This document shows positions 47,361-57,957 of a stretch of DNA of 64,000 nucleotides, one piece after another (the first letter of the stretch is position 1; each line of letters begins with the position of its first letter). Source of the DNA: Lepas anatifera (taxonomy: Eukaryota > Arthropoda > Thecostraca > Lepadidae); contig JAOTON010000897.1 in assembly GCA_034440635.1 (NCBI GenBank), positions 1-64,000 of the forward strand. Direction: 5' to 3'. The position numbers and the translations under genes are program-made. The notes beneath the pieces were generated by a model, which saw only the letters and a list, made by a program, of their open reading frames with translations, had not been told where the DNA came from and did no database searches.

Positions 47361-47776
47361 CATGTTCAGTTGCGCTAGTTTTGACCACTGATAGTCACAC
47401 TTCACTTTCTATTTCTACTATTCACACAACCCCCTTTCTTGAGCACACAGATTACTTGTGTTTCGGGTTCCTTGAGCGTAGATCAGGTTGCCTTTTCGTT
47501 TTTTCCCCGACCGCTTGCAGAATGTTCTGCAAGTGTCGCTTAGACTACGCTGTCGTTTGAAAGTCCGAGGCCATCTTTCCTCCCTTTACGGCGGTATCAT
47601 TGGGAACATGTATGGCCCTGGGCTTTACCCTTGATGCCTGGTAGGTAGATGAGTCAGGCCCGTCACTGACATCCAGCTCTAGGAACCCGGTGTCCAGCTT
47701 CAGGAGTCTGAATTTAGACCACGATTCAGGTTCAGCCAGGTCTACCAACTTAGTCTCTTTGCTCAATCTCTGCAAA

Positions 47777-47990
47777 CTCTGGGGCCGGGGTGGCCCAGTG
47801 GCTTTGTTGCCAGTATTTGGATCGGATAGCATGGATTAACGTGGGTTCAATTCCCACGGCGGGAAACCGCCTTCCGTGTCCGATTTGACCCGGTAGAGAA
47901 GATCCTTTAACACCCACGCCAATACTCCCTGTAATTGGGCAAGTTTGCCTGTTGGGAATGGCCCTAATAAAAAATAAATAAAATAAAAAA
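47777..47990 (+). mobile_element. SINE-3 (tRNA-derived, A-rich tail)
   Basis: The head GGGGCCGGGGTGGCCCAGTGG (A-box GGCCCAGTGG) and ACGTGGGTTCAATTCCCACG (perfect B-box GGTTCAATTCC) form a tRNA-like unit with a long variable region. A body with CCGATTTGACCCGG and CCTGTTGGGAATGGCC follows, then the tail AATAAAAAATAAATAAAATA.... Of the SINEs here this one keeps the best pol III promoter. Confidence 0.85.
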
Positions 47991-50030
47991 CATGGTTTCC
48001 CGGACCCACTTCCTTCACGACTGAGAGGTGCCTCGGGTATGATCTTGAGCTTCACCACCAGAAAACGTTTTGCAAGCTGACTTCGCACAGGCTGAGATGT
48101 CAAGTTGCTGAAAAGAGCAAGAGAACCATCTCTAAGGTGAAGTACCGCTGATGGCTGAAAGCCAGCAGTGTACCGGTGCCAACAACTTTGTTCACCCAGT
48201 CCCCATAACAGGACAAGTGCTGATTAAGATTCAGATCATGCCATGGGGAATCCACTGCGTCCTGGCATATCATGCATTACAAGCCATAGACGGAGGAGAT
48301 GGAGGTCCCGAACCGCCAAAGCTTTGACATTAGTTCCTGCGTTGGGGCTTTTTCGTCTTGAACGTTGGAATGTGGTGCTCGGACGTGCATATCTTCATCG
48401 CATAAGGCAGGCTGCTCATCCATCTAGCTCTACGCATTGCTCCTGAGCGTCGAAAATATACATCTGGATTATTTGAGCCAAAGAAAGTAATTCCTAGTTC
48501 TCTGAACTCCTCGTGGTCATCACGGCTTTGCTTCGGACAGACAGTTTGAAGGAGGTTCTCTTTGAGTTCCGTCAGGAACGGGCGACTTTCTGGTGAAGTT
48601 GAGTTTATTTGAAAGATAAACTCAACCGTCTTTCATATTTCGCTTATTTTGATAAATAATTAATTTCGAAATATTGTTAATTTTTGGCCCGTTTTTCTTC
48701 AGTGTATAATGAACGTAAGTCGGTTTTTGTTAGAATTATTGGTTAGGCAAGCAGAATTTCTCAATATCGAGTCTGTTCAAAACACTGACGTGGACTTTTC
48801 CCCCGACTTAGTGCCTGTCCGCAGACCAGAGCAGAGCCTTGTTCAGCCGATCTTGGATTTGGATGTAGGCGGCTGATCGATGACCTGTGTTCGACCCTGT
48901 TGAGGCAAACAGCATGTTCACCACTGCGTCTGAGCACTCCTGCCGTTCAAGAAGCTCAACCGTCAAATTCGATATGGGGGAGCCGTATTTTCCATTCGTT
49001 CTCTTACTCTACCACGGTGTAACCAGCAATTAGTTTCCATGTCCGCTCCCCACAACTTGTTTCCGTCTTTCTTCGTTCTTAGCCTTGTGTGTACGAGAAG
49101 GCATCAAATTACAGTAAAACGGTAGTTTATCGCCCAAAATATTAGCTGCAAGCAGGACCAGTGTCCTCTAAATAACAACGGATGAACAGAAACCAATGTA
49201 AATTTTTAACTTCGGCCGCCAGGTAGTGCTATATAAAGAAATCCAAAATGCGTGAAATCCGTCTCGCAAGTACCCTGAGGTCGATTCAGCAAAATCTCGT
49301 TTCAGCTGGACCAAAATACACAATGATTCTGTCCACACATTTAATGAAACAAATGGTAAAAAACTGTCAAAATTGATTTTTTCACCGCTAGGAGGCACCC
49401 CTAAAAGATGTCTAAAATCCATGAAATTGGGCATGCAATTGCTTTTAGGCCAGCGCAACAGTGTTTGGTCACAAAACAATCCACTAATAAAATGAGGCGA
49501 CTTCTGCGGCCAATCCAAAGTATATCCAAAAATTGTCAAAATTGAAAACTTTGGCCGCTAGGTGGCACCCCTAGCCCCTTTCGAAATTTCAAAATATTTC
49601 ATATTTGGACTCACAAGGTCCAAGGCAAAAAATTGGGCCGGGCCGCGTAGCTAATTTCAAAAGTCGGGGCGTTTGATGCACCCTACTGTTCACTGTGGGC
49701 TTAATGGTCTGCGGAAGGAAAAGAAGTAAATATCCGCCTGTGGATGATGTCATGATCTGGCAACCACTACCATACTCGAAACGCTTCAAGGGCTTCGATT
49801 GGCTGGTGCTCATCGTGACGTCAGCATATGTTGTCACACCAGCAGCTCACAACAATGACCGCCTGACGAGAAATACATGAGAGATTCATTTCGGGTAGAA
49901 TTTAGCTTTCTTCTACGGAAATATCGAGTTCCAAGACAAATGATATATAGAGTACCGGGTTTTCCGACTTGCTTTACAACTTGGCTATCAGAGTTAAAAT
50001 CACGCTATAAAGGTGCCACATTCCCTTTAA

Positions 50031-50357
50031 TTATCAGAGCCGCATGACGAAATCCATGGAGCGAAGCGGATTGAGATTTCTCAAGCGGCTCTATACTGGC
50101 CGCTCGGCGAGTCTCGTCGTGGTCAGAAGCCGGTGACGAACGAAGTGAGAAACGGCTTCTATTCTAATAGTTTTCCGGTCTCGTCTCGTCGTCGTCGCCG
50201 TTGTCAGAAGCCGGTGACTAAAGAAGGTGACTAAAGTATTTGTGTAGATAAAGGTGATAATACCTTCATATTCTCCAAATCGAAGTATCTTGAGCCCCTT
50301 TTTAGGTTCATGTTGCAAGGTTTGACCTGTGACCTCTGACAGGTCATCCGAAGCTAC
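50031..50357 (-). mobile_element. family-2 fragment plus unassigned DNA
   Basis: 50247-50352 is the inverse of 61740-61805 (GATAATACCTTCATATTCTCC..., GGTTCATGTTGCAA, TGACCTCTGACAGGTCAT). The part before it contains a repeated AGAAGCCGGTGAC phrase (50126, 50204) and is otherwise unassigned. Confidence 0.55.
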
Positions 50358-51320
50358 TTAACCTTCGCCCGGGTGGGGGGTCTTTTTAGACCCCCCTTGG
50401 GTTTTTCCGAAGTGACCAAAAAAACGGCGGCGCGCAGCACCGCCAAACTTGGTGTAGCTGTTCCGTCATCATTTTTACATCTTTCCTGAAAATTTTGGCT
50501 TAAGGTCATATCAGGGCAGGTCACCAGGCCAGGTGAAGTGACCTCACCTCAAAATATACTTAGGACCGCATAACTAAAAGAAGGGTTAATCGATTAAGTT
50601 CAAACTCATACCACATATTGGGCCCACCAGGAGCTACAACATTTGTTCCGGGATTTTTGATATTGGTGACCTAAGGTCATGTGCAGAGCATGACCTCCCC
50701 ATTGTCAATACATGGGGAAAATCACGAAATGAGCTTTTCTCAGTAAGTATGGATGGAATCAACTTCAAACATCGGTTACGACTTTCTCTTAGCCCATTTC
50801 TGATGCTGTTGCCAAAATTTTTGACTTGTGACCTTTAAAAGGTCACCTTAGGTCAAATAAGCATGTTTTGGTGTTTTCCTCTATAAAATTTGAATAAACT
50901 AAGATAGAGCTTTTATTTTGTCACCAAAGTGTTTGTATAGTCACTGGAAGTCAAATGATATGCATCATGACTATACCAGGTCAAGTTGGGTCAGACCGTT
51001 GACCTGGATCAGGTCAAATTCTTAAATTTGACCTGGCATAGCAATATCATATATCATTCGATTTGTATTGACGAGAGGATTGCAATGGTGCATAAACTAT
51101 GGCTGTATCTTGTTTGGTTTAGAAGCTATTAGCGAAAAAGTAAACGCACTTATGCATGGGTGGCTATGGACATTCCCAAGAATATGCCCAATATTTAGTG
51201 ACCTGTAGCTCCCTAGGCTTTGACCTGACACGAAAATGAATGCCACTGCAATGAAAGCGCATTTCAAGAGCTTTCGAATGGTGTTTAAAAAATGTTTCTA
51301 GCTGAGTGACAGAGAATTCG
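50358..51320 (+). mobile_element. TTAA-type AGGTCA-rich element, right end not seen
   Basis: It starts TTAACCTTCGCCCGGGTGGG with an inner GGGGGGTCTTTTTAGACCCCCC-type hairpin, then the GTTTTTCCGAAGTGACC and GGCGGCGCGCAGCACCGCC landmarks. TGACCT/AGGTCA blocks follow through about 51040 and the GAATGGTGTTTAAAAAATG segment at 51277. No inverted partner of the left end is visible before the minisatellite. Confidence 0.7.
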
Positions 51321-51429
51321 CAGGAAAAGGACACGTCCTTTTGCATGAGCCGCATGGGCTATACCTACTCATAGTCCCAAAGGGAATTGCATTTGGACAC
51401 CGCTGCAAGGTAAGCCCACTGCTCACACC

Positions 51430-51912
51430 AAATCCGTAATCCGGCACGCAAGATCCGGCATGGCCGGCCCACCGGATCCGTAATCCAACACATCAGGTCT
51501 GTAATCCGGCAAGCAAGACCCCACCTGACACGCCGGATCCGCAATCCAACACGTCGGATCTGTAATCCGGCAAGCAAGACCCCACCTGACACGCCGGATC
51601 CGCAATCCAACACGTCGGATCTGTAATCCGGCAGGCAAGACCCCACCTGACACGTCGGATCCGCAAAACAACACGTCGGATCTGTAATCCGGCAGGCAAG
51701 GCCCCACCTGACACGCCGGATCCGCAAAACAACACGTCGGATCTGTAATCCGGCAGGCAAGACCCCACCTGACACGCCGGATCCGCAAAACAACACGTCG
51801 GATCTGTAATCCGGCAGGCAAGACCCCACCTGACACGCCGGATCCGCAAAACAACACGTCGGATCTGTAATCCGGCAGGCAAGACCCCACCTGACACGCC
51901 GGATCCGTTAGC
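51430..51912. repeat. 61-bp minisatellite, about eight units
   Basis: The phrase GGATCTGTAATCCGGCAGGC recurs every 61 bp (51556, 51617, 51678, ...), alternating with GACACGCCGGATCCGCAA. Because 61 is 3 x 20 + 1, all three minus-strand frames stay open for over 150 codons and cycle through the same peptides. These are not genes. Confidence 0.95.
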
Positions 51913-52187
51913 CGCACATCCCAATGTGGGATTTCCGCAGTCACGAATCTCAACTAACTTCAACTTGTGACTGACTTGCCTATTGCATATTCACTTACAG
52001 TTCATACCAGACTGCTCGTAAGGAAACGAGGCCTGCTGTACTGCTCTCCTTTTTCGGAGAATACCAGCAGTCCAACAGTGAGAACACTACTAAAAACCTT
52101 ACAAAGGCAAACTAAAAAACAAACAATATTCTCCACCTTTGCACAATGGAATCCTGCTTGCAGCAATGTCGAGTCCATTCAAAGACT
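51913..52187. other. unassigned stretch
   Basis: A short open frame on the plus strand (51967-52317) runs into the next MITE. Nothing recognised. Confidence 0.3.
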
Positions 52188-52195
52188 GCGAGAAG

Positions 52196-52348
52196 CAGTG
52201 GCAGACCCAGTAATTCATTTGGGGGGGACTGGGGGCTCGAGCCTCACCCGCCAGTACCTCCAGCAACCCATCGCATGTTTATTAATTATAGGGGTCAGGC
52301 ATTGGGGGAGGGGATGAGCACACCTGGCCCCCTTTGGATCCACCACTG
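52196..52348. mobile_element. short hAT-like MITE, imperfect TSD
   Basis: CAGTGGCAGACCCAGTAATT at the left is partly inverted at the right (GGATCCACCACTG). Flanks GCGAGAAG and GCGAAAAA agree at six of eight positions. Confidence 0.5.
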
Positions 52349-52356
52349 GCGAAAAA

Positions 52357-54386
52357 CCTATATTTAAAGGGGCGGACCGGATGGGGAATGGGGGCACTAA
52401 CATACCACCCGGGGGACACCTTTCTGGTGTTTCGGGGGAGTGCCACCCTCGCAATGTTTATTTTAGGCGTTGAAAGCTAAAACATATCTAAAACTGGAAG
52501 AAACCGCCCTAGAGCTTCACAATTCTGGAGACGGAGGGGGGGAGTGGCCGGGGTAATGACCGAGATGGAGTGGTAAGCTAAGTCTGAGCATACTGCGTGT
52601 GTTATGCTACCAATACACATCACCTGCACTAGAATTTGGAACGGCTATTGGAGGTTCGCCGCCACGTTTTTTTTGTATTTTTTGGGGGTGGGTGTTAAAC
52701 CGTCTTAGTAGGAAATAGAGAACGACAAAAAAAGACCAAAGGGGGTCGTTTTCTGGACATGGGCGACAGTGGACTGGACAGCAGTCGTACGAAAGTCTCC
52801 GGCTGCCATTGAATGGATGGCAAACAATGAAATCCCAAGAAAACCGGGTGACTCTGTCAGGTTCACATTTGAAGCCGCCTGAGTCACATAGTTCTCGGGT
52901 TTTAAGGGCCTTTGGAACATCTTCGGCACCCGAAATGGGCACCCGGCACCCACTGGGGGCGGATCCAAGGGCCTAAGGGAGCGAAGGCCTACCTTCCTCC
53001 CCTTGGGTCCGTCTGCGCTGTCCATGACAGGCGTCGATGGGGTCGACATTAAAAGAGGGCGGTTGCCTTTGTAGAGGGCGGTGAGCGGCCGCCCCCTCCT
53101 CCTGGGGCCTGGTCATGCTCGTGCTACGGTATTGAGCTCGTCGCGTGAAACTGGGCTAAGTGGCTAATGTAAAACAGGGAAAGAGCGGGGCCTGACAGAC
53201 CAACCGACTGGGAATCTCTGTTTATAAGTGTTACCATGGTCCTTGGACACCCAGTAAAACATCAATCAACCAGACTATCAATATTACGGGGCCAGTGCAG
53301 TGTGCAAAACATGAGCCCTCGGACAGAAGGTGCCGCCCTGCAGCAGTGTCGTCCCATTCTTTTCTGGGTGGTTGCAGCTCCGTACGTGCTTGTTGCCGCA
53401 CCCAGCAGTGTGCCGGAAACGGCCCACAAAAATGAGCCATCGGCCGGCCATTCAAATGGTCACGCGAGTGTCGGTGCGGCCGGCGAACGGGCGGCCGGAG
53501 CGACGGGCTTACAGCCACGTCAGTCTCGCAGCACTGAGATCAGTTGGCGCTAAAGGGAAAGTGGTGACGTAATAAAGAATTCCGAAGTTCATGCAGAAAA
53601 TTGGTTCTTTTGCGTGTTTCTTTTTTACTTCGTTTATTCCAGAACTCTACGTTTGTGGTGGAATAAGCGTATGTTTAGAGCAGAATCTAACGACGCTAAG
53701 TGGTCAGGGTTCCAATGCGTTTTTGGTTCTAAAGAGTAGATTGTCTTAGCAGCAGCAGGACGAGAATTCACTGGCCCCCTCACTTGTTTGCCAGCAGTGG
53801 TGACGCTTATGTCCCCTATATCTACCTTCTATGCTGGTTTCTGCACAAACAAAGTAAACAAAAGTCATGCAGTTTTAGACGTAGTAGAATCAACTGAGTT
53901 GAAAAATTGTTGCTAAGCCAGGGTCTCTAGATTTCCGGTTCAATAAACTAGTAAATGTACCACCCAATAGTCACGTGATGGAAAGTGTAGAGGGCTCAAT
54001 TATATGCAGTGTGAATGGTCAAGCATAAATGTTGCAGCTTGAAAGGAGAACCCGGGTGTCTGAGTGATGTAGCGGCCATCGCAGCGGACCGGAAATCCAA
54101 ACACACTCGTTTGAAGCCAAGCCTAGGAGCAGGTTTTGAAAGTCACAAATCAGCATGGAGAGTATTTCCAGAGATATCAAAAACCTAATGAAATGATATT
54201 AATCTTAGCAAGGCAAACCATCAATACAAAACTCACCTAAGAAGAACATGCTTCCAAATACTTTTTTGTTTGCTTTGAAATCACTTTTTAACTTGTTTGC
54301 GTCCTCACTAGAATGTGGAACAGCTAGAATATGAAATGATATTTGGTTAGCCATCAGACTCATCGATAAGACCATGGTTACTTTGC
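52357..54386. other. unassigned 2-kb stretch, locally GC-rich
   Basis: 52900-53550 is GC-rich with overlapping 95-114-codon frames on both strands. The plus frame 53236-53553 has a good ATG context (TTACCATGGTCC) and an AATAAA 16 bp after its stop, but no domain or conservation evidence. The G-rich run at 52960-53100 resembles GGATCC-type repeat ends. I do not call a gene. Confidence 0.35.
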
Positions 54387-54800
54387 TTAACCCCCGCCCC
54401 GGTGGACCTCCCAGCCACCCTCGCTCTGGTGGGGGGGTTCAAACAGCCCCCTCGAACTCGGCTCCTATGCGGAATAGCGAAACATGCAAGTGCTGGTGGA
54501 TAGCTCATACACGTTCATGAAGAACTATATCAGTCACTTTTTGACTCGGTCAATATTGAGGTCATGACAGGTCAAAGTATGCTGCACTTTAGGGTAGTGT
54601 TTATTGGCTCTAGCGTCTGACAGAGTTAAGTTAGAACCATTTTAAGCACCATTTGCTTCTTTTCGTCACGTCTCCTCGAATCCTTGATGTAAATTACACT
54701 TATATTATATATTTTTATATATTCTGGCACAGCCCTGCATCAAAATGGGGTAGGTCAAATCTAAAATTATCAGTCATAGTGTAGCCAAACCTCGAATTGA
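54387..54800 (+). mobile_element. TTAA-type element (family 2), 3'-truncated
   Basis: It begins TTAACCCCCGCCCCGGTGG and is collinear with 61228 onward (GGGGGGTTCAAACAGCCCCC, GGTGGATAGCTCA, CAATATTGAGGTCATGACAG). Around 54690-54790 it contains the same sequence that makes the arms of the palindrome at 697-1010. Confidence 0.75.
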
Positions 54801-55407
54801 GCTTCATACAAATGCCTTTTGGAATGAATTCTCAAAAACTGGATGTCATGACAATGATGATTAGGGTATATCTTTCATTAGGATAAGGTCTACAATGCAT
54901 CAAAACTAGAACAATAGTTATGTGGCAGACTTTGCATTTATTTCAAACACTATCTACTTTTGATGGTAGCAACTTCGCTCAAATATTTTAATCGGTTATT
55001 TATACATTATCATTGTTATTTGTTTTATTTTTACTGCTGACTGCAGCTAAAATGCTAGCAATAACTACTTCTTTAGCACTAGTACATGTAATGCTAGATC
55101 GGTACAATGGCTGAAAACTTTCCCATGTATTTTAACATTAATATTTTATTAGATATGCTCCGCTTAAACTGTTTAATTAAGACTGTACTCTGTAAAACTA
55201 GATAGATAACACCAGAGACATAGTTTCGTTAAAATCCCTCACATGAGGATGTAAATTGACCTCTCATCGTGTCGATTTGTCGTGGAACTCCCCCTGTACA
55301 CTTGCAAATGGGTGAAATATTGTTCTATGACAATATCTTCATCTTACTCGTTTTGGTTTGCTGGAACCAAGAACTTGATGGAACGACGCTAGACAAAAAT
55401 ATCTTAC
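54801..55407. other. unassigned AT-rich stretch
   Basis: Nothing recognised. Confidence 0.35.
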
Positions 55408-55744
55408 AAGAGTTTCATTTCTGTTTCCAAAGCTCCAGCCGTGGCTGGTCTGCCTCCAAATTGATTTTGCTGCCGACTTTGTCGCGCACCTACCACAAGG
55501 CTCCCGCTGGTGGGACATGTCACACCACGTGGAGGTGACACGCGGACACTGTCGCCCTCGCCGCGCCCGCTGTTTTTTGTCGCCGCCGGCGCCATGACGA
55601 CACCGATGGCGGTTATGCACGCCATCGGGCAGGGGAGGTGAGGCGGGCAGCCGCTGCCTGTTTGTTCAATGTTCACGGCAGCGTTCAGGTGGCGTGGCTC
55701 ACGCACCAGTCCAGGCGCAGAGCCAAGACCAGCGGCGCTCCGTC
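55408..55744 (-). CDS. weak candidate exon, unknown gene
   Basis: On the minus strand a GC-rich interval is open in one frame between an AG border (GTCGGCAG|GACGG, 55744) and a GTAAGA donor (after 55408). The phase would fit the candidate exon at 57435-57667 upstream, giving an Arg codon at the join, which could be chance. The encoded stretch (LVREPRHLNAAVNIEQTG, ITAIGVVMAPAATK) has no domain I recognise. Confidence 0.15.
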
Positions 55745-57434
55745 CTGCCGACTTCTCAACATAACGTGACACCAGCTTACCCTTTGATGCTTGTCAGTGA
55801 CGTCAGATTGTTTTACCTTTGCGGTGATGTGCTGAGAGCATGTTTGGCAGCTTGCTCAAGCTGAGAACTACCCAGCTAAGATATGTGCCATTGACGATCA
55901 TTACCTGCTTGAGAACTATCACATGATGGCGCTTGACGCCGAGAAGAAAATGTGCTTAACGGGTGTTGCGCTGTGAATATGTTTAATCTATACGCCGCAT
56001 ATGAATTTTCCCGCATTCACAAGCTTCATACAAATCGAGGAAAAGGGATTGCCGGCATGGTCTAGGAAAATCACGATCACTATCCGGTGTTTTCTTTGCT
56101 ACAAACAGCCATTTGTAGGGGCACGAAAGGTGTTCCGTCTGCCTTTACAGACTAATAAAGATATTTACAGACCATTCTGAAGCCTCAATATGTCGATTTG
56201 GCTCATGCATTAAGTTGGTCATGCGGAACTACCAAATATTTTTGGTAACCTTGTCGAACCAGTTCATACTGCATGGTCACTAGGCCGTTTCAAATTTCAA
56301 AAAGTTTTCAGAATTCGTTTGGTCAGCATTTTTCCCATGATTTGGTTTGTTTCTAGTCGATTGACAACAATTTAGCCCCAGTTTGTTCAGAAATAAGGTT
56401 GTCTATAATCGCTTCGAAATGTCATACTTTCAGGTTTGCCATTGGTGTTATGGGCAGTACCAGCGTTGCAGTCGCCAATGCCATGGGCCCTGATTCTGAG
56501 GTTGTCATTTCTTTCCAGTGCAAATTTTCGAGAGGGCTGTATGCTGTGTAGTACATTGCCTATTTTGCGGACGTTGTGGGAAGTATTCCCAAGTAGGAAA
56601 GGGAAGAGAATGGTCCCTGAAGTACGCTCTTTGATAAATGTTAGCAGATCGATAGAGTGTCTGACATATGTTTCAGTAAATTAACATGGTGCAATATTCA
56701 CTGGGAAAGGAAGACGAGAATGCAAAAAGTCTCCTGTGAAAGAATCGGGAATACCTCCTCAGTCATCACATCATTTAGTTTTAAGGAAATAAATATACGA
56801 TCCAATTATATTTGCAAGCGTTCGTCTCCCCTCACAAGTCACAAGCAAAGTGAAAGCAGAGACGATACAAGTTTGCACTCCTCGACATGCTTTCACTTCG
56901 CTGACTCCCTGCCTAGTTGTTCATCTTGAATATATTCCAGGAACATATTTGCACTACATTTTAACAGAAACCAGACTTATACCTGACGTGAGTATCTCAC
57001 ATGCATGGCACGTCTTAAATTCAGGCGTCATCACACAGCACGCTTTCCTACTACAGCGTGTTCATCACTGCCTTTTCTAAACTCCGTCAGGCGCGCCCTG
57101 CGATGCTCTTCTGCTTGCAGCAGGGACTGAAAGTGACAATCATCTTTTACATTTCCAAAACAATTGTGTTAGTAATACCAAGGCTTTTTCCCGATACGTC
57201 ATTAGTGACTTTGATCGATCGGACAAGCCCCTCGTGAAGCCGCGATTCCCTGTGAGAGGCTCAACATTTTGGATGTGCCGACAACCATGCATGACCAGCG
57301 GATGTGAGGTCAAAAAGAAGCCACGAAGACTCGTCCACCATGTCAGCCAGCTGGCTTGTTTCGTCGAGGACAACATCAGTACGGGGGTGGTCCGTCGCAG
57401 CTACTCTGGGTGTCGCCACTAGTTTCTCACTTAC
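55745..57434. other. unassigned stretch
   Basis: Possibly intron between the two weak candidate exons. A minus-strand frame at 57300-57410 (TDVVLDETSQLADMVDESSW) looks protein-like but has no usable borders. Confidence 0.3.
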
Positions 57435-57667
57435 TTATAACCTGCTCTTCAGAAACCTCGTCGCTGAATAAAATGAACACGACGACTGGTACCGTCAGAT
57501 ACCGCAAGTGTCCTCGCAGCTCCTTGATGGCAACTTCCTCTTCCTCACGGTCTACGTGCTTGTATGTGACCAGCGTTTGGTATAGTGGGAGGTTATTTGG
57601 TGGTGCATCTGCTGCGATAGGCGCTTGAAGGCTGAGCTCGACGACCTCTCTGGTCACCGACCTCAGC
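57435..57667 (-). CDS. candidate internal exon (233 nt), unknown membrane-type protein
   Basis: Minus strand. An acceptor GCTATCAG precedes 57667 and a consensus donor TTATAA|GTAAGT follows 57435. The single open frame gives 77 codons: REVVELSLQAPIAADAPP, then TYKHVDREEEEVAIKEL, then a hydrophobic LRYLTVPVVVFILF. The charged helix followed by a hydrophobic segment is seen at the first membrane span of several channel families (polycystins were considered), but I cannot assign it. No other exon is confirmed. Confidence 0.35.
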
Positions 57668-57957
57668 CTGATAGCTGTTGGTCTTGTACGTGCCCGAGGC
57701 ACACGGTTCATGAAGGTTCATGGTTCATGTTCATGGTTCATTCCATCAAGCCCGCTGCATGGCAAGGATCGGTTTCAAAGTGTCATAAGCCTCTGAACTT
57801 CAGTTCCAATGTTAACCTCATTTGCTTTGCAAAGTTTGATGTGCCCAACTTGTCATAGGAAGTTTGAAAAAATACAATGCAGATAACAGAGAATAATTTT
57901 GTGCCATATCTACATGTAGCCTCGTTTCCAATAGGCCTGTAACGGTTTCACTGACGC

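Larger units (their letters stand above)
46057..49685. mobile_element. hAT-like element, 3,629 bp, TSD CTGTTCAC
   Basis: It begins TAGGGTGCATCAAACGCCCC and ends with the exact inverse. CTGTTCAC flanks it on both sides (46049-46056, 49686-49693), and excision restores the reverse-transcriptase frame. Subterminal motifs CTAGGGGTGCCACCTAGCGG (46177), GCTAGGGGTGCCACCTGACGG (46343), and inverted copies at 49388 and 49557 are candidate transposase binding sites. No transposase frame is recognised in the remaining interior, which also holds two SINEs. Confidence 0.92.
45421..49714 (-). mobile_element. 5'-truncated non-LTR retrotransposon with (AATAC)n tail, interrupted by a hAT element
   Basis: Read on the minus strand, it enters at about 49714 with a frame (PQTIKPT) that continues after removal of 46057-49685 into NSLVLSSVRYC. 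The reverse-transcriptase C-terminus ends at 45604, a short 3' UTR follows, and ten AATAC units (GTATT on the plus strand, 45421-45470) form the 3' tail. Microsatellite-like tails are typical of CR1/L2-type elements. The clade is not settled. Confidence 0.8.
45278..50030. mobile_element. TTAAAGGGAATGTGG TIR element, copy C (inverted), carrying a nested insertion
   Basis: The left part 45278-45420 and right part about 49715-50030 together equal one family copy (AAAATGCTCCTCT joins GAAAAGAAGTAAATATC, as in the inverse of 44620-44680). The 4.3 kb between them is a retrotransposon that itself holds a hAT element. Confidence 0.8.

Noticed and set aside
47777..47870. tRNA gene (perfect B-box)
   Set aside because: Abnormal length between boxes, and an A-rich-tailed SINE body follows.
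47750..48103. 117-codon minus frame
   Set aside because: Antisense to SINE-3.
51430..51912. Regular repeats considered as a CRISPR array
   Set aside because: Units are contiguous without unique spacers, and the surroundings are eukaryotic.
51365..51963. Three overlapping minus-strand frames of about 155-176 codons
   Set aside because: They are by-products of the 61-bp minisatellite; the same peptides recur in every frame.
53236..53553. 105-codon frame with good ATG context and nearby AATAAA
   Set aside because: Equally long frame on the other strand, no domain, no supporting neighbour; left as unassigned.
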